A stretch of 40,000 nucleotides of DNA. Source: Symbiodinium natans. Lineage: Eukaryota; Sar; Dinophyceae; Suessiales; Symbiodiniaceae. The stretch covers positions 585,001 to 625,000 of the forward strand of contig CAJNDS010001902.1 in assembly GCA_905221605.1 (NCBI GenBank), given 5' to 3'. Shown here one piece after another: positions 22,431 to 31,319 of the stretch (its first letter is position 1; the number at the start of each line of letters is the position of its first letter). Below the pieces are notes generated by a model that saw only the letters and a program-made list of their open reading frames with translations, was not told where the DNA came from and did not search any database. The position numbers and the translations under genes are program-made.

Positions 22431-22499
22431 CAAGATGCGATACCGCAGCAGAATGTCTTCGGACGTGTCGAGCAGTATGGCGAGGGACCCGTGGAGTTC
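22431..22499 (-). CDS. MATH-domain exon 3
   Basis: Exactly 23 codons: HGSLAILLDTSEDILLRYRI with flanking residues. It starts and ends in phase 0 between GCTGAG|GAA and TTG|GTAGAG. A small-hydrophobic beta strand followed by a loop and a second strand is what MATH domains have after the Y-P-x-G segment (like lSlyL......w...y.i.l). The intron before it is 417 nt, opens with GTTTGGGGGTTTAGGG and closes with CCCTAAA repeats. A plus-strand frame (GRVEQYGEGPVEFLSL) is also open; phase and domain continuity favour minus. Confidence 0.72.
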
Positions 22500-22821
22500 C
22501 TCAGCTTGTCGTTTAGGGTTTTGGGTTTAGGGCTTAGGGCTTTAGGGTTTAGGATTTAGGGTTTAGGGTTTAGGGTGAAAAGATACTTTCCTGAGGTTTA
22601 GGGGTTCGAGAAAATCTTAAGGTTTGGGGTTTAGCCTCTTACTTAAAAAAAAACCTCTGACAGATACACGTCTAAGGTTTAGGTTTCAGGGCTTCGGGTT
22701 TATACTGCTCTTACTCCCAACAACCTAGACCCTACACCCTAAACCCGAAACCCCAAACCCTAAACCCCAAACCCTAAACCCTAAACCCTAAACCCCAAAC
22801 CCTAAACCCTTAACCCTGACA

Positions 22822-22873
22822 CCCCAAACCCGAGGCTCTGGGTCCCAGTGTAGCAAGCCCCCGTGCGGGTTGC
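22822..22873 (-). pseudogene. Partial duplicate of MATH exon 2 3' end
   Basis: A second copy of the segment encoding NPHGGLLHWDPE, inside the intron that follows exon 2. Compared with the exon, the visible differences in this segment are synonymous (Leu CTG/CTG versus TTG/CTA). It is flanked on both sides by CCCTAAA tracts and begins after TTTAG|GG in sense. It may be an alternative exon, an abandoned exon end, or a by-product of repeat insertion. Confidence 0.6.
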
Positions 22874-22916
22874 CCTAAACCCTAAACCCTAAACCCTAAA
22901 CCCTAAACCCCCAAAC

Positions 22917-23041
22917 CCAAGGCTCTGGGTCCCAGTGCAGCAGGCCCCCGTGCGGGTTGTAGGCGAACTGGAAGTTCTCGCTGCCCACAACGAAGGGCAT
23001 GGACAGCACGTAGGGGTCCTCCTCCCGCTGCTCCAGCATGC
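22917..23041 (-). CDS. MATH-domain exon 2
   Basis: Two bases plus 41 codons with YVLSMPFVVGSENFQFAYNP followed by HGGLLHWDPE. MATH domains have S-x-x-F-x-V-G-x-x-x-(W/F)-...-Y-P-x-G at this position, so the match continues exon 1. The acceptor is AAACAAAG|GC at the edge of a CCCTAAA tract and the donor is TGG|GTTTGG at the start of TTTAGGG-type DNA. The exon ends in phase 0. Its last 40 bases or so are duplicated just downstream (22822-22873). Confidence 0.8.
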
Positions 23042-23236
23042 CTTTGTTTAGGGTTTAGGGCTAGGGTTTAGGGTTTAGGGCTTAGGGCTAAGGGTTTAGG
23101 GCTTACGGTTTAGGGTTTAGGGCTTAGGGTGTAGGGCTTAGGGTTTGGGGTTTAGGGTTTGGGTTTATGGCAGTTTAGGGGCACTGCCTCCAATTTGGGG
23201 AAGTGGGGGGGGGGGCACACAAGGCATGCAAGGTGC

Positions 23237-23324
23237 CTGGCAACCACGAGAAGCACGTGATCTTCCAGACATACTCGCCCCTGGCAATCATGTGGCCGCA
23301 GTTCGTGCTCTCTCCGCCGCTGAC
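23237..23324 (-). CDS. MATH-domain exon 1 (W-K-I-x-x-F-S)
   Basis: Twenty-nine codons plus one base with GEYVWKITCFSWLP near the end. This matches the first strand of MATH/TRAF-C domains (consensus like y.WkI.nFS.l), which bind peptide ligands and often occur with BTB or other ubiquitin-ligase adaptor domains. Acceptor CTCGCAG|GTC. The donor appears to be GC (CCAG|GCACC); the leftover G plus the leading GC of the next exon make Gly. Other frames are open (one plus-strand frame ends ...CETSAA stop), but only this frame continues the domain into the neighbouring islands. Confidence 0.75.
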
Positions 23325-24639
23325 CTGCGAGACCTCGGCTGCATGACGTTCTCAACCCTAAACCCTAAACCCTAAACCCTAAACCCTAAACCCTAAACCC
23401 TAAACCCTAAACCCTAAACCCTAAGCCCTAAGCCCTAAGCCCTAACCCTAAGCCCAAAACCCGAAGCCCTCCAACCGGAAACCCCTGAAAAGAAGCCCAA
23501 AGCTCAAGCCTCCGGAACACACCCAAGCTCCCACATTGCAAGCGCTCCCCCTAAACCCTAAACCCTAAACCCTAAACCCTAAACCCTAAACCCTAAACCC
23601 TAAACCCTAAACCCTAAACCCTAAACCCTAAACCCTAAACCCTAAACCCTAAACCCTAAACCCTAAACCCTAAACCCTACCCTCAATCCTCAACCCTAAA
23701 CCCAAAACCCTAAACCCTCCAGGTCTCTCGAGTGACCCCGAGCAACCCTAAGTGTGCCTCAAGTGGTTTAGGGTGCCAGGCTATTCGGATTCCGAACGCT
23801 CCCCAAAGTGTGCTCCAAGTGGTTTAGGGTTTAGGGTTTAGGGCTTAGGGTTTAGGGTTTAGGGTTTAGGGTTTAGGGTTTAGGGTTTAGGGTTTAGGGT
23901 TCAGGGTTCAGGGTTCAGGGTTCAGGGTTTAGGGTTTAGGGTTTAGGGTTAGGGTTAGTTTAAGCTAGGTTATAGAGTGCTAAAAGGGAGAGTAATTCAA
24001 GGCCGGCATGTAACTCGGTTCCCTAATACTCCCCGCTACTCCCTTAAGGACCCCAGAATAAGCTTTAGCGCTTAGGTCTCAGGGTTGAGGGATTCGGGTT
24101 TAGGGCTCGGGACTTGGGGCTTGGGGTTAGGGGTGCTAAGGTTCAGGGTCTAGGGTGGATAAGGGTTCGGAGTGTAGGACTCAGGGTTTAGGGTTTGGGC
24201 TTTAGGGTCTAAGGTTGTGCGTAAGACGTCCAACACGAGAACCCAAGAACTTTAAACAGAGCCTCCATCCAAGAAGCTCTGCCCTAGGCAGGTCCCAAAC
24301 CTGAACTCTAAACCTCAGCCCCCTTAAATGATAAAACATACCCCCCAATCCTAAAAGTGCAATCCCTTAAACCCTAAGCCTTAAATACCACAAACCCTGA
24401 CCCTAACGCAAAAACCTAAATCCCTCAAACCCTCAACCCTAAGCCCTAAACCCTAAACCCTAAACCATGTATCCCTAAACTTTAAAGCCAAAAAAAACTC
24501 AAACCCTCAACCCCTGCACCCCTAGAGATTATAGTATCCCCTATTCTTAATCCCTATCAAGGGGAACATTCCAACCTCAAACCCTCAACCCTGCACCCCT
24601 AAACCCTAAACCCTAACCCTAAACCCTAAACCCTAAACC

Positions 24640-24685
<46 letters not shown>

Positions 24686-24764
24686 ACCCTAAACCCTAAA
24701 CCCTAAACCCTAAACCCTAAACCCTAAACCCTAAACCCTAAACCCTAAACCCTAAACCCTACCC

Positions 24765-24850
24765 CCCAGAACCAAAAGGGCCCAAGGTGCGTGGTGCCTT
24801 CGGCTGATGGCGGGCTGGGCCAGAGGCCTCCCAGCTGCTCTTGGAGTAGG
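24765..24850. CDS. Exon-like island, strand undecided
   Basis: CCCTAAA left, TTTAGGG right. Plus: CCCCCCAG|A then GPRCVVPSADGGLGQRPPSC. Minus: GGGAG|GC then LWPSPPSAEGTTHLGPFWFW and GG|GTAGGG. No family recognised. Confidence 0.3.
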
Positions 24851-24941
24851 GTTTAGGGTTTAGGGTTTAGGGTTTAGGGTTTAGGGTTTAGGGCTTAGGG
24901 CTTAGGGTTTAGGGTTTAGGGTTTAGGGTTTAGGGTTTAGG

Positions 24942-25016
24942 GTTTTAGGGTTTTAGGGTTTTAGGGTTTTAGGGTTTTAGGGTTTTAGGGTTTTAGGGTT
25001 TTAGGGTTTTAGGGAG
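24942..25016 (+). repeat. TTTTAGGG octamer block
   Basis: About nine consecutive octamers (TTTTAGGG, the type known from Chlamydomonas telomeres) embedded in heptamers, indicating local homogenisation of a variant. Confidence 0.9.
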
Positions 25017-25812
25017 TAGGGTTTAGGGTTTAGGGTTTAGGGTTTAGGGTTGTACCTTGGACCCTGAAGGTTGTACCCTGGAGTTTTGGGGTCTTCGGGG
25101 TACGAGTCCTCATCCCTTGAGTAGACCCTATAAACCCTCTAAGCCCTACAAGCGCCCTCTGAACCCCAGCAAAGCCCTACCTACACTGTATGAGCCCAAT
25201 AAGCCCTTAACACCCATAAGCCCTCTTAACCCTAAACCCTAAAGCCTAAACCCTTATCCCTAAACCCTAAACCCTAAACCCGAAACCCGAAACCCTAAAC
25301 CCTAAACCCTAAGCAACCCTCTCTCTGCTCCAGGTTTAAACCCTACGCGCCCTCCATCTAAGCCCTATAAGCCCTCGAAGCCCTGCAAGCCAGCCCTCTC
25401 GAATCGAAAGGCACCATAAACCCCACAAAAAAGCCTCCAAAAACCACATTCTTTCAGGCTCTTCTTGGAAGGAGTTAGAACCAAGAAACCCCAAACCCCA
25501 TGATCCTAACCCCTAAACCCCCAAACCCTCAACTCTGAACGGGCAGCCCCTGACCCCAAGCCCTGAGCCTCCTCGGGAAGGAAAGTGCGAGATACAAAAC
25601 CTGAACCCTTTGCACTCGCCTAAACTCCTTGCAGGCCCTAGAGTCCCTAGACCCCAAAACCCGCCCCAAAAAAAAAAAAAATATCTGAGGCCCCGTATCA
25701 TCATGGGATCCTCCAGAAGGGGCCATTGTCTCGGCAATCCAAACCCTAAACCCTAAACCCGAAACCCGAAACCCTAAACCCTAACCCTAAACCCTAGCCC
25801 TAAACCCTAGAC

Positions 25813-25905
25813 CCACAAGAGAGTGGCGCTCAAAGAATGTTGCCGGCCTCAGTGTGGCCGGGCGGTAGAGTCCGGCCTGGTCAGAGTCCACCGAGTCCCG
25901 GTAGC
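25813..25905 (-). CDS. Exon of unknown protein
   Basis: Two bases plus 30 codons plus one base, with YRDSVDSDQAGLYRPATLRP. Acceptor AGCCGCAG|GC; donor GTG|GGTCTAG region. Phase-compatible with the upstream exon at 26330-26433. CCCTAAA left and TTTAGGG right. No family recognised. Confidence 0.5.
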
Positions 25906-26329
25906 CTGCGGCTTTTGGGTGGTTCAGGGTTTAGAGTTTAGGGCTTTAAAACCCGAAAATTTAGGATTTAGGGTTTAGGGTTTAGGCTTTAGGGTTCGGG
26001 CGGGGGGGGGGAGGGGTTTAGGGTTCAGGGTTTGGCGGGGTTTGAGGTTTAGGGTTCTTAATTTGACTTTTTCAAGCCCAAAACCCTAAACCCTAAACCC
26101 TAAACCCTAAACCCCTAAACCCCTAAGCCCTAAACCCTAAAGCCCTAAACCCTGGTCTTGACTTCCCCGCTTGTTGAGAGCCCTCTGAATCCCCCCCCCA
26201 AGCCCCCCTAAACCTTAACCCTAAAACCCCAAACCCCTAAAACCCCAAAACCCTAAAACCCTAAAAACCCTAAACCCCTAAAACCCTCAAGCCCTAAAAC
26301 CCTAAAACCCTAGACCCTTTCGTCAAAAC

Positions 26330-26433
26330 CGGTGCCTGCGCGGGAGCGATTTCTCTCCTCCTCCTCGGCCAGCAGCGCCCGCTGCTCATCCAGCGCGCGG
26401 CGGAGCCTCTGCCGTTTCGACGCTTGGTTGATC
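26330..26433 (-). CDS. Exon with Arg/Glu-rich helix
   Basis: One base, 34 codons and one base, including RLRRALDEQRALLAEEEERN, a likely amphipathic or coiled-coil helix. Acceptor CTCCGAG|GATC; donor ACCG|GTTTTG. The single leftover base fits the two leading bases of the exon at 25813-25905. It does not join directly in phase to 27396-27488, so another exon would be needed between them. The plus strand is also open. Confidence 0.5.
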
Positions 26434-26734
26434 CTCGGAGCGGGTCGAGGGTTCACAGGGTCATAGGGTTTGGGGGTTCACAGGGTTTAGGTTTTTTTAT
26501 TTTGTTTTGTGTTTCTTTTTTTTTTTTTTTTTTTGGGGGGGGGGGGGGGTTAGGGTCTAGCGTCTAGGGTCTGGGGTCTAGGGTCTAGGGTCTAGGGTTT
26601 AGGGCTTAGGGTTTATAGTTTAGGGTTTAGGGTTTATATTTTAGGGTTTAGGGTTTAGGGGTGGTTAGGGTTTACAGGGTTTGTAGGGGTTAGAGGGTCT
26701 ATAGGGTTTGTAGGTTTATGGGGTTCCTAGAGCT

Positions 26735-27010
26735 TGTACTTCAGGATCGCCGAAGGTGCGCGTTGCCTTGCTTGTTGCTTAGGGTCACGGCCAGGCCTTT
26801 CGAGAGCTGATCGGTTTATAGGGCTTAGGGTAAACCCTAAAACCTTAACCCTAAACCCTAAACCCTATACCCTAAGCCCGTTTAGGGCTTAGGGTTTAGG
26901 GATATTCGGTTCCATCGAACGTCTTACAGGGATTCATCGGGCTTCTGGCTGTGATTGGCTGGCTTCAGGCAAGCTGCTGTTGTTCTTCAGGGTTTCGGTC
27001 AAAATCACCT
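26735..27010. other. Two short exon-like islands
   Basis: At 26752-26812 the plus frame IAEGARCLACCLGSRPGLSR lies between CTTCAG|G and CG|GTTTATAG, while the minus frame LSKGLAVTLSNKQGNAHLRR reaches a stop. At 26905-26990 the plus frame GFIGLLAVIGWLQ is hydrophobic, and the minus frame LKNNSSLPEASQSQPEAR ends in a stop. Neither can be assigned. Confidence 0.2.
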
Positions 27011-27094
27011 GAACCCTGAACCCTAAACCCTAAACCCTAAACCCTAAACCCTAAACCCTAAACCCTAACCCTAAACCCTAAACCCTAAGTAGAG

Positions 27095-27210
27095 CTTTTT
27101 CGCGCCGTGCTGGGAGTGATCCTCTCCCCCCAAGAAGCCTCTGAAAGCCCCCAAATGCCCGCACTGCGAGCCCTCTGAAGACAGTCATCCCAAGACCTCC
27201 CAAGATGTCC
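27095..27210. other. Exon-like island, unresolved
   Basis: Several frames are open: plus LFRAVLGVILSPQEASESPQ, another plus frame with CPHC, and minus AG|G reading SAGIWGLSEASWGERITPST. It lies between the 27396-27488 and 26330-26433 exons and could hold the missing phase-converting exon. Confidence 0.2.
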
Positions 27211-27395
27211 CCCCCCCCCGAAAAAAAAAACTCTGAGAAACTTCAGATGGTAAAAAGCCGTAAACCCTAAAGCCTAAACCCTCAACCCTCAACCCTCAAC
27301 CCTAAACCCTAGCCCTATACCCTAACCCTAAACCCGAAACCCTAAACCCGAAACCCTAAACCCTAAACCCTAAACCCTCGCCCTAAACCCTAAAC

Positions 27396-27488
27396 CTCAG
27401 AACCACCCTCTACTGGTTGCAGCTCCAGGCTCTCCGTGTCCAGCTCCTGCCCGCGCGTCTTTGCGGCCAGGACCCGCTGCCGGGTCGC
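27396..27488 (-). CDS. Exon of unknown protein
   Basis: Thirty-one codons, phase 0 to 0, with RQRVLAAKTRGQELDTESLE. The acceptor is AAG|AAG|GCG, preceded by a pyrimidine-rich tract (CCCTCCTTATACCCC), and the donor is GAG|GTTTAGGG, provided by the heptamer. CCCTAAA lies on the left and TTTAGGG on the right. No family recognised; the helical, charged composition resembles its upstream neighbour. Confidence 0.55.
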
Positions 27489-27640
27489 CTTCTTAAGGGG
27501 TATAAGGAGGGTTTAGGGTTTAGGGTTTAGGGTTTAGGGTTTAGGGTTTAGGGTTTAGGGTTTAGGGTTTAGGGTGTAGGGCTTAGGGCTTGGGGCTTAG
27601 GGTTTAGGGTTCTTCCCCTATACAAACCCTATAGAACCCT

Positions 27641-27645
<5 letters not shown>

Positions 27646-27675
<30 letters not shown>
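27646..27675. repeat. (AT)n microsatellite
   Basis: About 15 AT dinucleotides within an intron-like stretch between two TTTAGGG tracts. Confidence 0.9.
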
Positions 27676-27679
<4 letters not shown>

Positions 27680-27906
27680 ACATATATCTAGTCCCTAGAG
27701 ACCTAAGCAGCACCTAAGTAACAGCCCAAAGAACCCCTGAGGTCCCTTAGAAGGGCTTACAAGGGTTTCGTTTTGGGGATGTTCCCCTTTTTTCGGTTTA
27801 GGGTTTAGGGTTTAGGGTTTAGGGTTTAGGGTTTAGGGTTTAGGGTTTAGGGTTTAGGGTTTAGGGTTTAGGGTTTAGGGTTTAGGGTTTAGGGTTATTA
27901 CAGTAC

Positions 27907-28035
27907 CTGGTCTATGGAGGGGAACACCCCAAGTCCCTCCTTGAGCCCCCTGAGCCCCCTTGAGGCCTCGATCTCCACCTGGAGGGCCTCTTCTGTCAGC
28001 GCCTCCATCTTCCCACGATCCGGTTGGCTTCGAAC
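27907..28035 (-). CDS. Exon of unknown coiled-coil-like protein
   Basis: Forty-three codons in phase 0 at both ends, with MEALTEEALQVEIEASRGLR. Acceptor CTTTTCGTAG|GTT; donor CAG|GTACTG. The composition is charged and Leu/Glu-rich, suggestive of helix. It joins in phase to the exon at 27396-27488. No family recognised. A plus-strand frame is also open. Confidence 0.5.
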
Positions 28036-28265
28036 CTACGAAAAGTCTGGCGCCTGTGTTGCTGACGAAGGAGGGCCCTTGGGTCTTTTTTTGGGGTTTG
28101 GGGTTTTGGGGTTTGGGGTTTGGGGTTTGGGGTTTGGGGTTTAGGGTTTGGGGTTTAGGGTTTAGGGTTTCGGGTTAGGGTTGAGGTTTGCAGGGATCCA
28201 TGTGGGGACCGTTGAAGGATTTACATGTAGGCTGTAGAGAAGTTGGGGTTTGCAAACGTCAGGGG

Positions 28266-28533
28266 TTGAGCGTTTCAGGGTTCATGTTTAAGGCCGAGGA
28301 CCCGAAGAGAGGGCTCAGGGTTTAGGACTTCTCGGGGGTTTCGGGTTGAGGCTGCGGGTTGCGAACCTTCAACACCTACGACGCTTCCCTTGCCTGAGCC
28401 CTCGGCAAGCAGGACACGCATCAAGACTGCTGAAGTTGAAGCTCTAACACTTCGGTGTTCGGCCGCAGGGTTCAAGGTTGTAGTTGCTGAAAAACCACAA
28501 ACCCCAAGCCAATTCCTAAAAAAACAACCCTAA
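28266..28533. CDS. Coding-like segment, strand undecided
   Basis: The plus frame is open from 28268 to a TAA at 28531-28533 and contains RIKTAEVEALTLRCSAAGFK; a likely acceptor is CTGAG|CCC at 28398. The minus frame is open too (AAEHRSVRASTSAVLMRVLL). The region lies in moderately GC-rich DNA without heptamer tracts immediately beside it. Confidence 0.35.
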
Positions 28534-29164
28534 ACCGTAAACCACCTCGACAACAGCCTAACCAGCGACAGCAAACCCAAAACCCTTAAATCCTCAAACC
28601 CTTACCCTAAGAAGCCCAAACCTTAAAAACCCTTAACCCCGAGAACCTTCATCCGCAATTATAGGGCCCCTTAGGGGCCCAGCTGTTTCTGCTAGGTCCA
28701 GCCACCATCGTGTTGGGCGTATCTGAAAAATGCCACTTCAGGGGGTCTCATGAACTGAGAGTGCACATTCCAAGCGACGTTGCGGGCAGTTTATCTCAAT
28801 GTTTCCTCATACTCCCCACTCTCCCTAAGGCTTCCGAAGTTTCCCTAAGCCTGCCTGACCCTTAAGAACCCCATAGTTTTTGTGTTGGAGCCAAGACGTG
28901 CCGGTCATGTGCCGCCGGACGTAGGGTGCTTATTGTTTAAGTTACTCTTAGGGTCAAGGGTTCAGGGCCCCTAAACCCTAAGTCTTTCAGCATTCAACCC
29001 TAAACCCTCCAACCCCAAGCCCTCCAGCCTTCAACCCTAACGCACGCAAACACCAAGCCCTTGAGCCTGAAGTCCGAAAATCTCACTGTGAACCCTCCAC
29101 CCTCTCTGCAAAACGATGAAACCCTAAACCCTAAACCCTAAACCCTAAACCCTAAAGCCTAAGC

Positions 29165-29265
29165 CCTAAAGCGCCGCCGCCTGGGCCCTCGCGCACGAGG
29201 TCGCTTTGTGGAGGGCGCGGGGCATGGCAGCCTGTTCCCTGCGCGCTGCTGGACAAGTCTAGCTG
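29165..29265 (-). CDS. Exon-like island, unknown product
   Basis: CCCTAAA left, TTTAGGG right. After GCGCAG|G the minus frame reads EQAAMPRALHKATSCARAQA and could end at a GC donor before the heptamer, in phase with the exon at 27907-28035. The plus frame (GAWQPVPCALLDKSSW) is also open. Confidence 0.35.
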
Positions 29266-29335
29266 GGGTTTAGGGTTTAGGGTTTAGGGTTTAGGGTTTA
29301 GGGTTTAGGGCTTAGGGCTTAGGGCTCAGGGCTTA

Positions 29336-29400
29336 TGGCAGCCTCTCTCTCTTCCCAACATTCAGAGCCCACCCCAAAGCAGAGATCCTCAGCTACCGGT
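29336..29400. CDS. Possible short exon
   Basis: Plus: ATG then AASLSSQHSEPTPKQRSSAT and ACCG|GTTGCT, a possible first exon. Minus: CTGAG|GAT then LCFGVGSECWEEREAAI. Undecided. Confidence 0.25.
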
Positions 29401-29568
29401 TGCTTCCCTTATATACCCTATACAACCCTTAGGGTTTAGGGTTTAGGGTTTAGGGTTTAGGGTTTAGGGTTTAGGGTTTAGGGGTAAGGGTTTAGGGGTA
29501 AGGGAACATGTAACTTAATGTACAACCCCCACCCTGAAGAGGGGTGGAGGGCCGCCCAGAACCCCTAG

Positions 29569-29625
29569 GTTTCCGCCCGACACTTTTTGGTGGCTTTGCT
29601 CCAAAAGGAAGCAGCGCAATGAAGG
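29569..29625 (+). CDS. Exon-like island
   Basis: After the heptamer-like acceptor CCCCTAG|G the plus frame reads FPPDTFWWLCSKRKQRNE and meets GG|GTTTGGGG. The minus strand lacks an AG followed by G at the edge. Family unknown. Confidence 0.4.
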
Positions 29626-29776
29626 GTTTGGGGTTTATATAAGGTTTAAGGTTTAGGGTTTATATAGGGTTTAGAGTTTATATAGGTTCATATAGGGTTG
29701 TATAGGGTTTAGGATTTATATAGGGCTTAAGGTTTAGGGTTTACAGTTTAGGGTTTACAATTTCGGGGCGGCACAG

Positions 29777-29903
29777 GTACTTCGGGTGGGCGGGGGGAAA
29801 GTGCGTCCCATTTTCCGCCGAGGGCGACGGCGGCGTCCAGTGCGGACTCCAGACTCCAAGGGGCCCAAGACAACCCGAAACCACAACCAACCGCCAAGCC
29901 TAA
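29777..29903 (+). CDS. Possible terminal exon
   Basis: After GGCACAG|G the frame reads YFGWAGGKCVPFSAEGDGGV and onward through 41 codons to a TAA at 29901-29903, just before a CCCTAAA tract. No AG|G start is seen on the minus strand. Family unknown. Confidence 0.4.
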
Positions 29904-29981
29904 CTACACCCCCTAAACCCTAAACCCTAAACCCTAAATCCTAAACCCTACACCCCTGAACCATAAACGTGGCCCTTCAAG

Positions 29982-30038
29982 GAGAGTGTGTGGGACGAGC
30001 TACCGCTTTCTCACCTGCGCGGGCCCATGGGTCCGCAG
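29982..30038. CDS. Exon-like island, strand undecided
   Basis: Plus: CTTCAAG|GAG, then ESVWDELPLSHLRGPMGPQ and CAG|GTGCC. Minus: AACAAAG|GCA and a consensus donor GCAG|GTGAGA. Both have good splice signals. Confidence 0.35.
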
Positions 30039-30164
30039 GTGCCTTTGTTCCAAAGGAGTCTGGGGTTTGGGGTTTAGGGTTTGGGGTTTAGGGTTTAGGG
30101 TCCGCCGACTCTGGCGGCGTGTTGGATGGGAAAAGGAGGTGAAAACCTCCCTCTTTCCCTCCTT

Positions 30165-30435
30165 CCCAAAAGGGGGGGGGGGTAGGGGGGGGTACCCCGC
30201 CAGCTTTTCCGTGGAGAACAGGCCACCCACACCGCGTAAACTCATGGACCATAGGCGTTTTCGCAGGGCATGGGGGCTCTTTTGGAAAAATCCCCTTTTT
30301 GGATCCCCCACCCCCCTACCCCCCGCCCTGCCCCCCCCCTACCCCCTAACCCCCCCCCCCACCCCACCCCCCCCCCACCACCCCCAACCGCCGCCCCCCC
30401 CCACCCCCCCCCCACCCCCCTCCCCCCCCCCCAAC
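30165..30435. repeat. G-run and C-rich tract
   Basis: G homopolymers near 30170-30195, then a C-rich stretch from 30303 to 30432. The long Pro/Gly-rich frame through it is compositional. Confidence 0.85.
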
Positions 30436-30728
30436 AGGAACCGCAAACAAAATCACCAAACCCCAAACCTTAAACTTGTTCTCCTGCGGGGTCGGCGGCT
30501 TGAGCCGGAGGCTCTTAAATTTGGGGTTTACGGTTTAGGGTTTAGGGTTTCGGGTTTCGGTCTTGGGGTTTAGGGTTTAGGGTTTAGGGTTTAGGGTTGT
30601 GGGTTTAGGGTTGTGGGTTTAGGGTTTAGGGTTTACGGTTTACGGTTTAGGGTTTAGGGTTTAGGGTTTAGGGTTTAGGGTTTAGGGTTTAGGGTTAGGG
30701 TTTAGGGTTTAGGGTTTAGGGTGTAGAC

Positions 30729-30821
30729 TGTGCTATACCCTGTGTCAGCCACTAGTACGAGTAAGTGGTCATGCCTTCCTCCATGTGAAGGGGGTCGGGC
30801 GAAGAGTCCGCTCAGAAAGCT
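30729..30821 (-). CDS. Exon-like island, unknown product
   Basis: Thirty-one codons with SFLSGLFARPPSHGGRHD and LLVLVADTGYST. It has a strong pyrimidine-rich acceptor (CCCCCTCCCTCAG|A) and donor ACA|GTCTAC. The acceptor lacks the following G seen in the best exons, and the flanks are TTTAGGG left and CCCTAAA right, the intron-core arrangement, so confidence is modest. Confidence 0.35.
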
Positions 30822-31253
30822 CTGAGGGAGGGGGAAACCCTAAACCCTAAACCCTAAACCCTAAACCCTAAACCCTAAACCCCTAAAACACCCAAACCCG
30901 ACCTGAACGCCATAAACCCGAAGACCCCGAAACCCTAAACCCTAAAACCCTACACCCAAAATCCTAAAAAAAGACCTGGGCCCTAAACCCCTAAACCCCT
31001 AAAAGCCCTAAACCCAAACCAAAAGCCCTAAACCCTAAACCCTAAACGCTAAACCCTAAACCCTAAACCCTAAAAAGCCCTAAACCCTAGAACCCTAAAG
31101 GGCTTCGGGGGCCTAGGGCGACCGCGGGCCTTAAACCTAAACCCGAAACCCTAAGCCCTAAACCCTAAACCTTAAACCCTAAGCCCTAAACCCTAAACCC
31201 TAAACCCTAGCCCTAAACCCCAAACCCGAAAACCGAAACCCTAAACCCTAAAC

Positions 31254-31319
31254 CCCCTAGAGCAACAGGAAGCCAAGTCGCCCCGCGTCAGTGGATAGTT
31301 CACCTCACACAGGGCCCCT
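31254..31319 (-). CDS. Exon-like island, unknown product
   Basis: Minus-strand frame GALCEVNYPLTRGDLASCCS between TTTCACGCAG|A and GGG|GTTTAGG. CCCTAAA on the left and TTTAGGG on the right fit an exon island. No family recognised. Confidence 0.35.

Noticed and set aside
22917-23041. Kinase N-lobe assignment for this exon
   Set aside because: DPYVLSMPF...GGLL loosely resembles kinase beta-4/beta-5, but the neighbouring W-K-I-x-x-F-S exon and the third exon fit a MATH domain in order and phase.
29986-30573. 195-codon frame with poly-Pro segment
   Set aside because: It runs through G and C homopolymers and heptamer repeats; only its first part (29982-30038) is exon-like, and in other frames.
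30729-30821. ADTGYS as a degenerate DFG motif
   Set aside because: Only a loose resemblance; no catalytic loop lies beside it.
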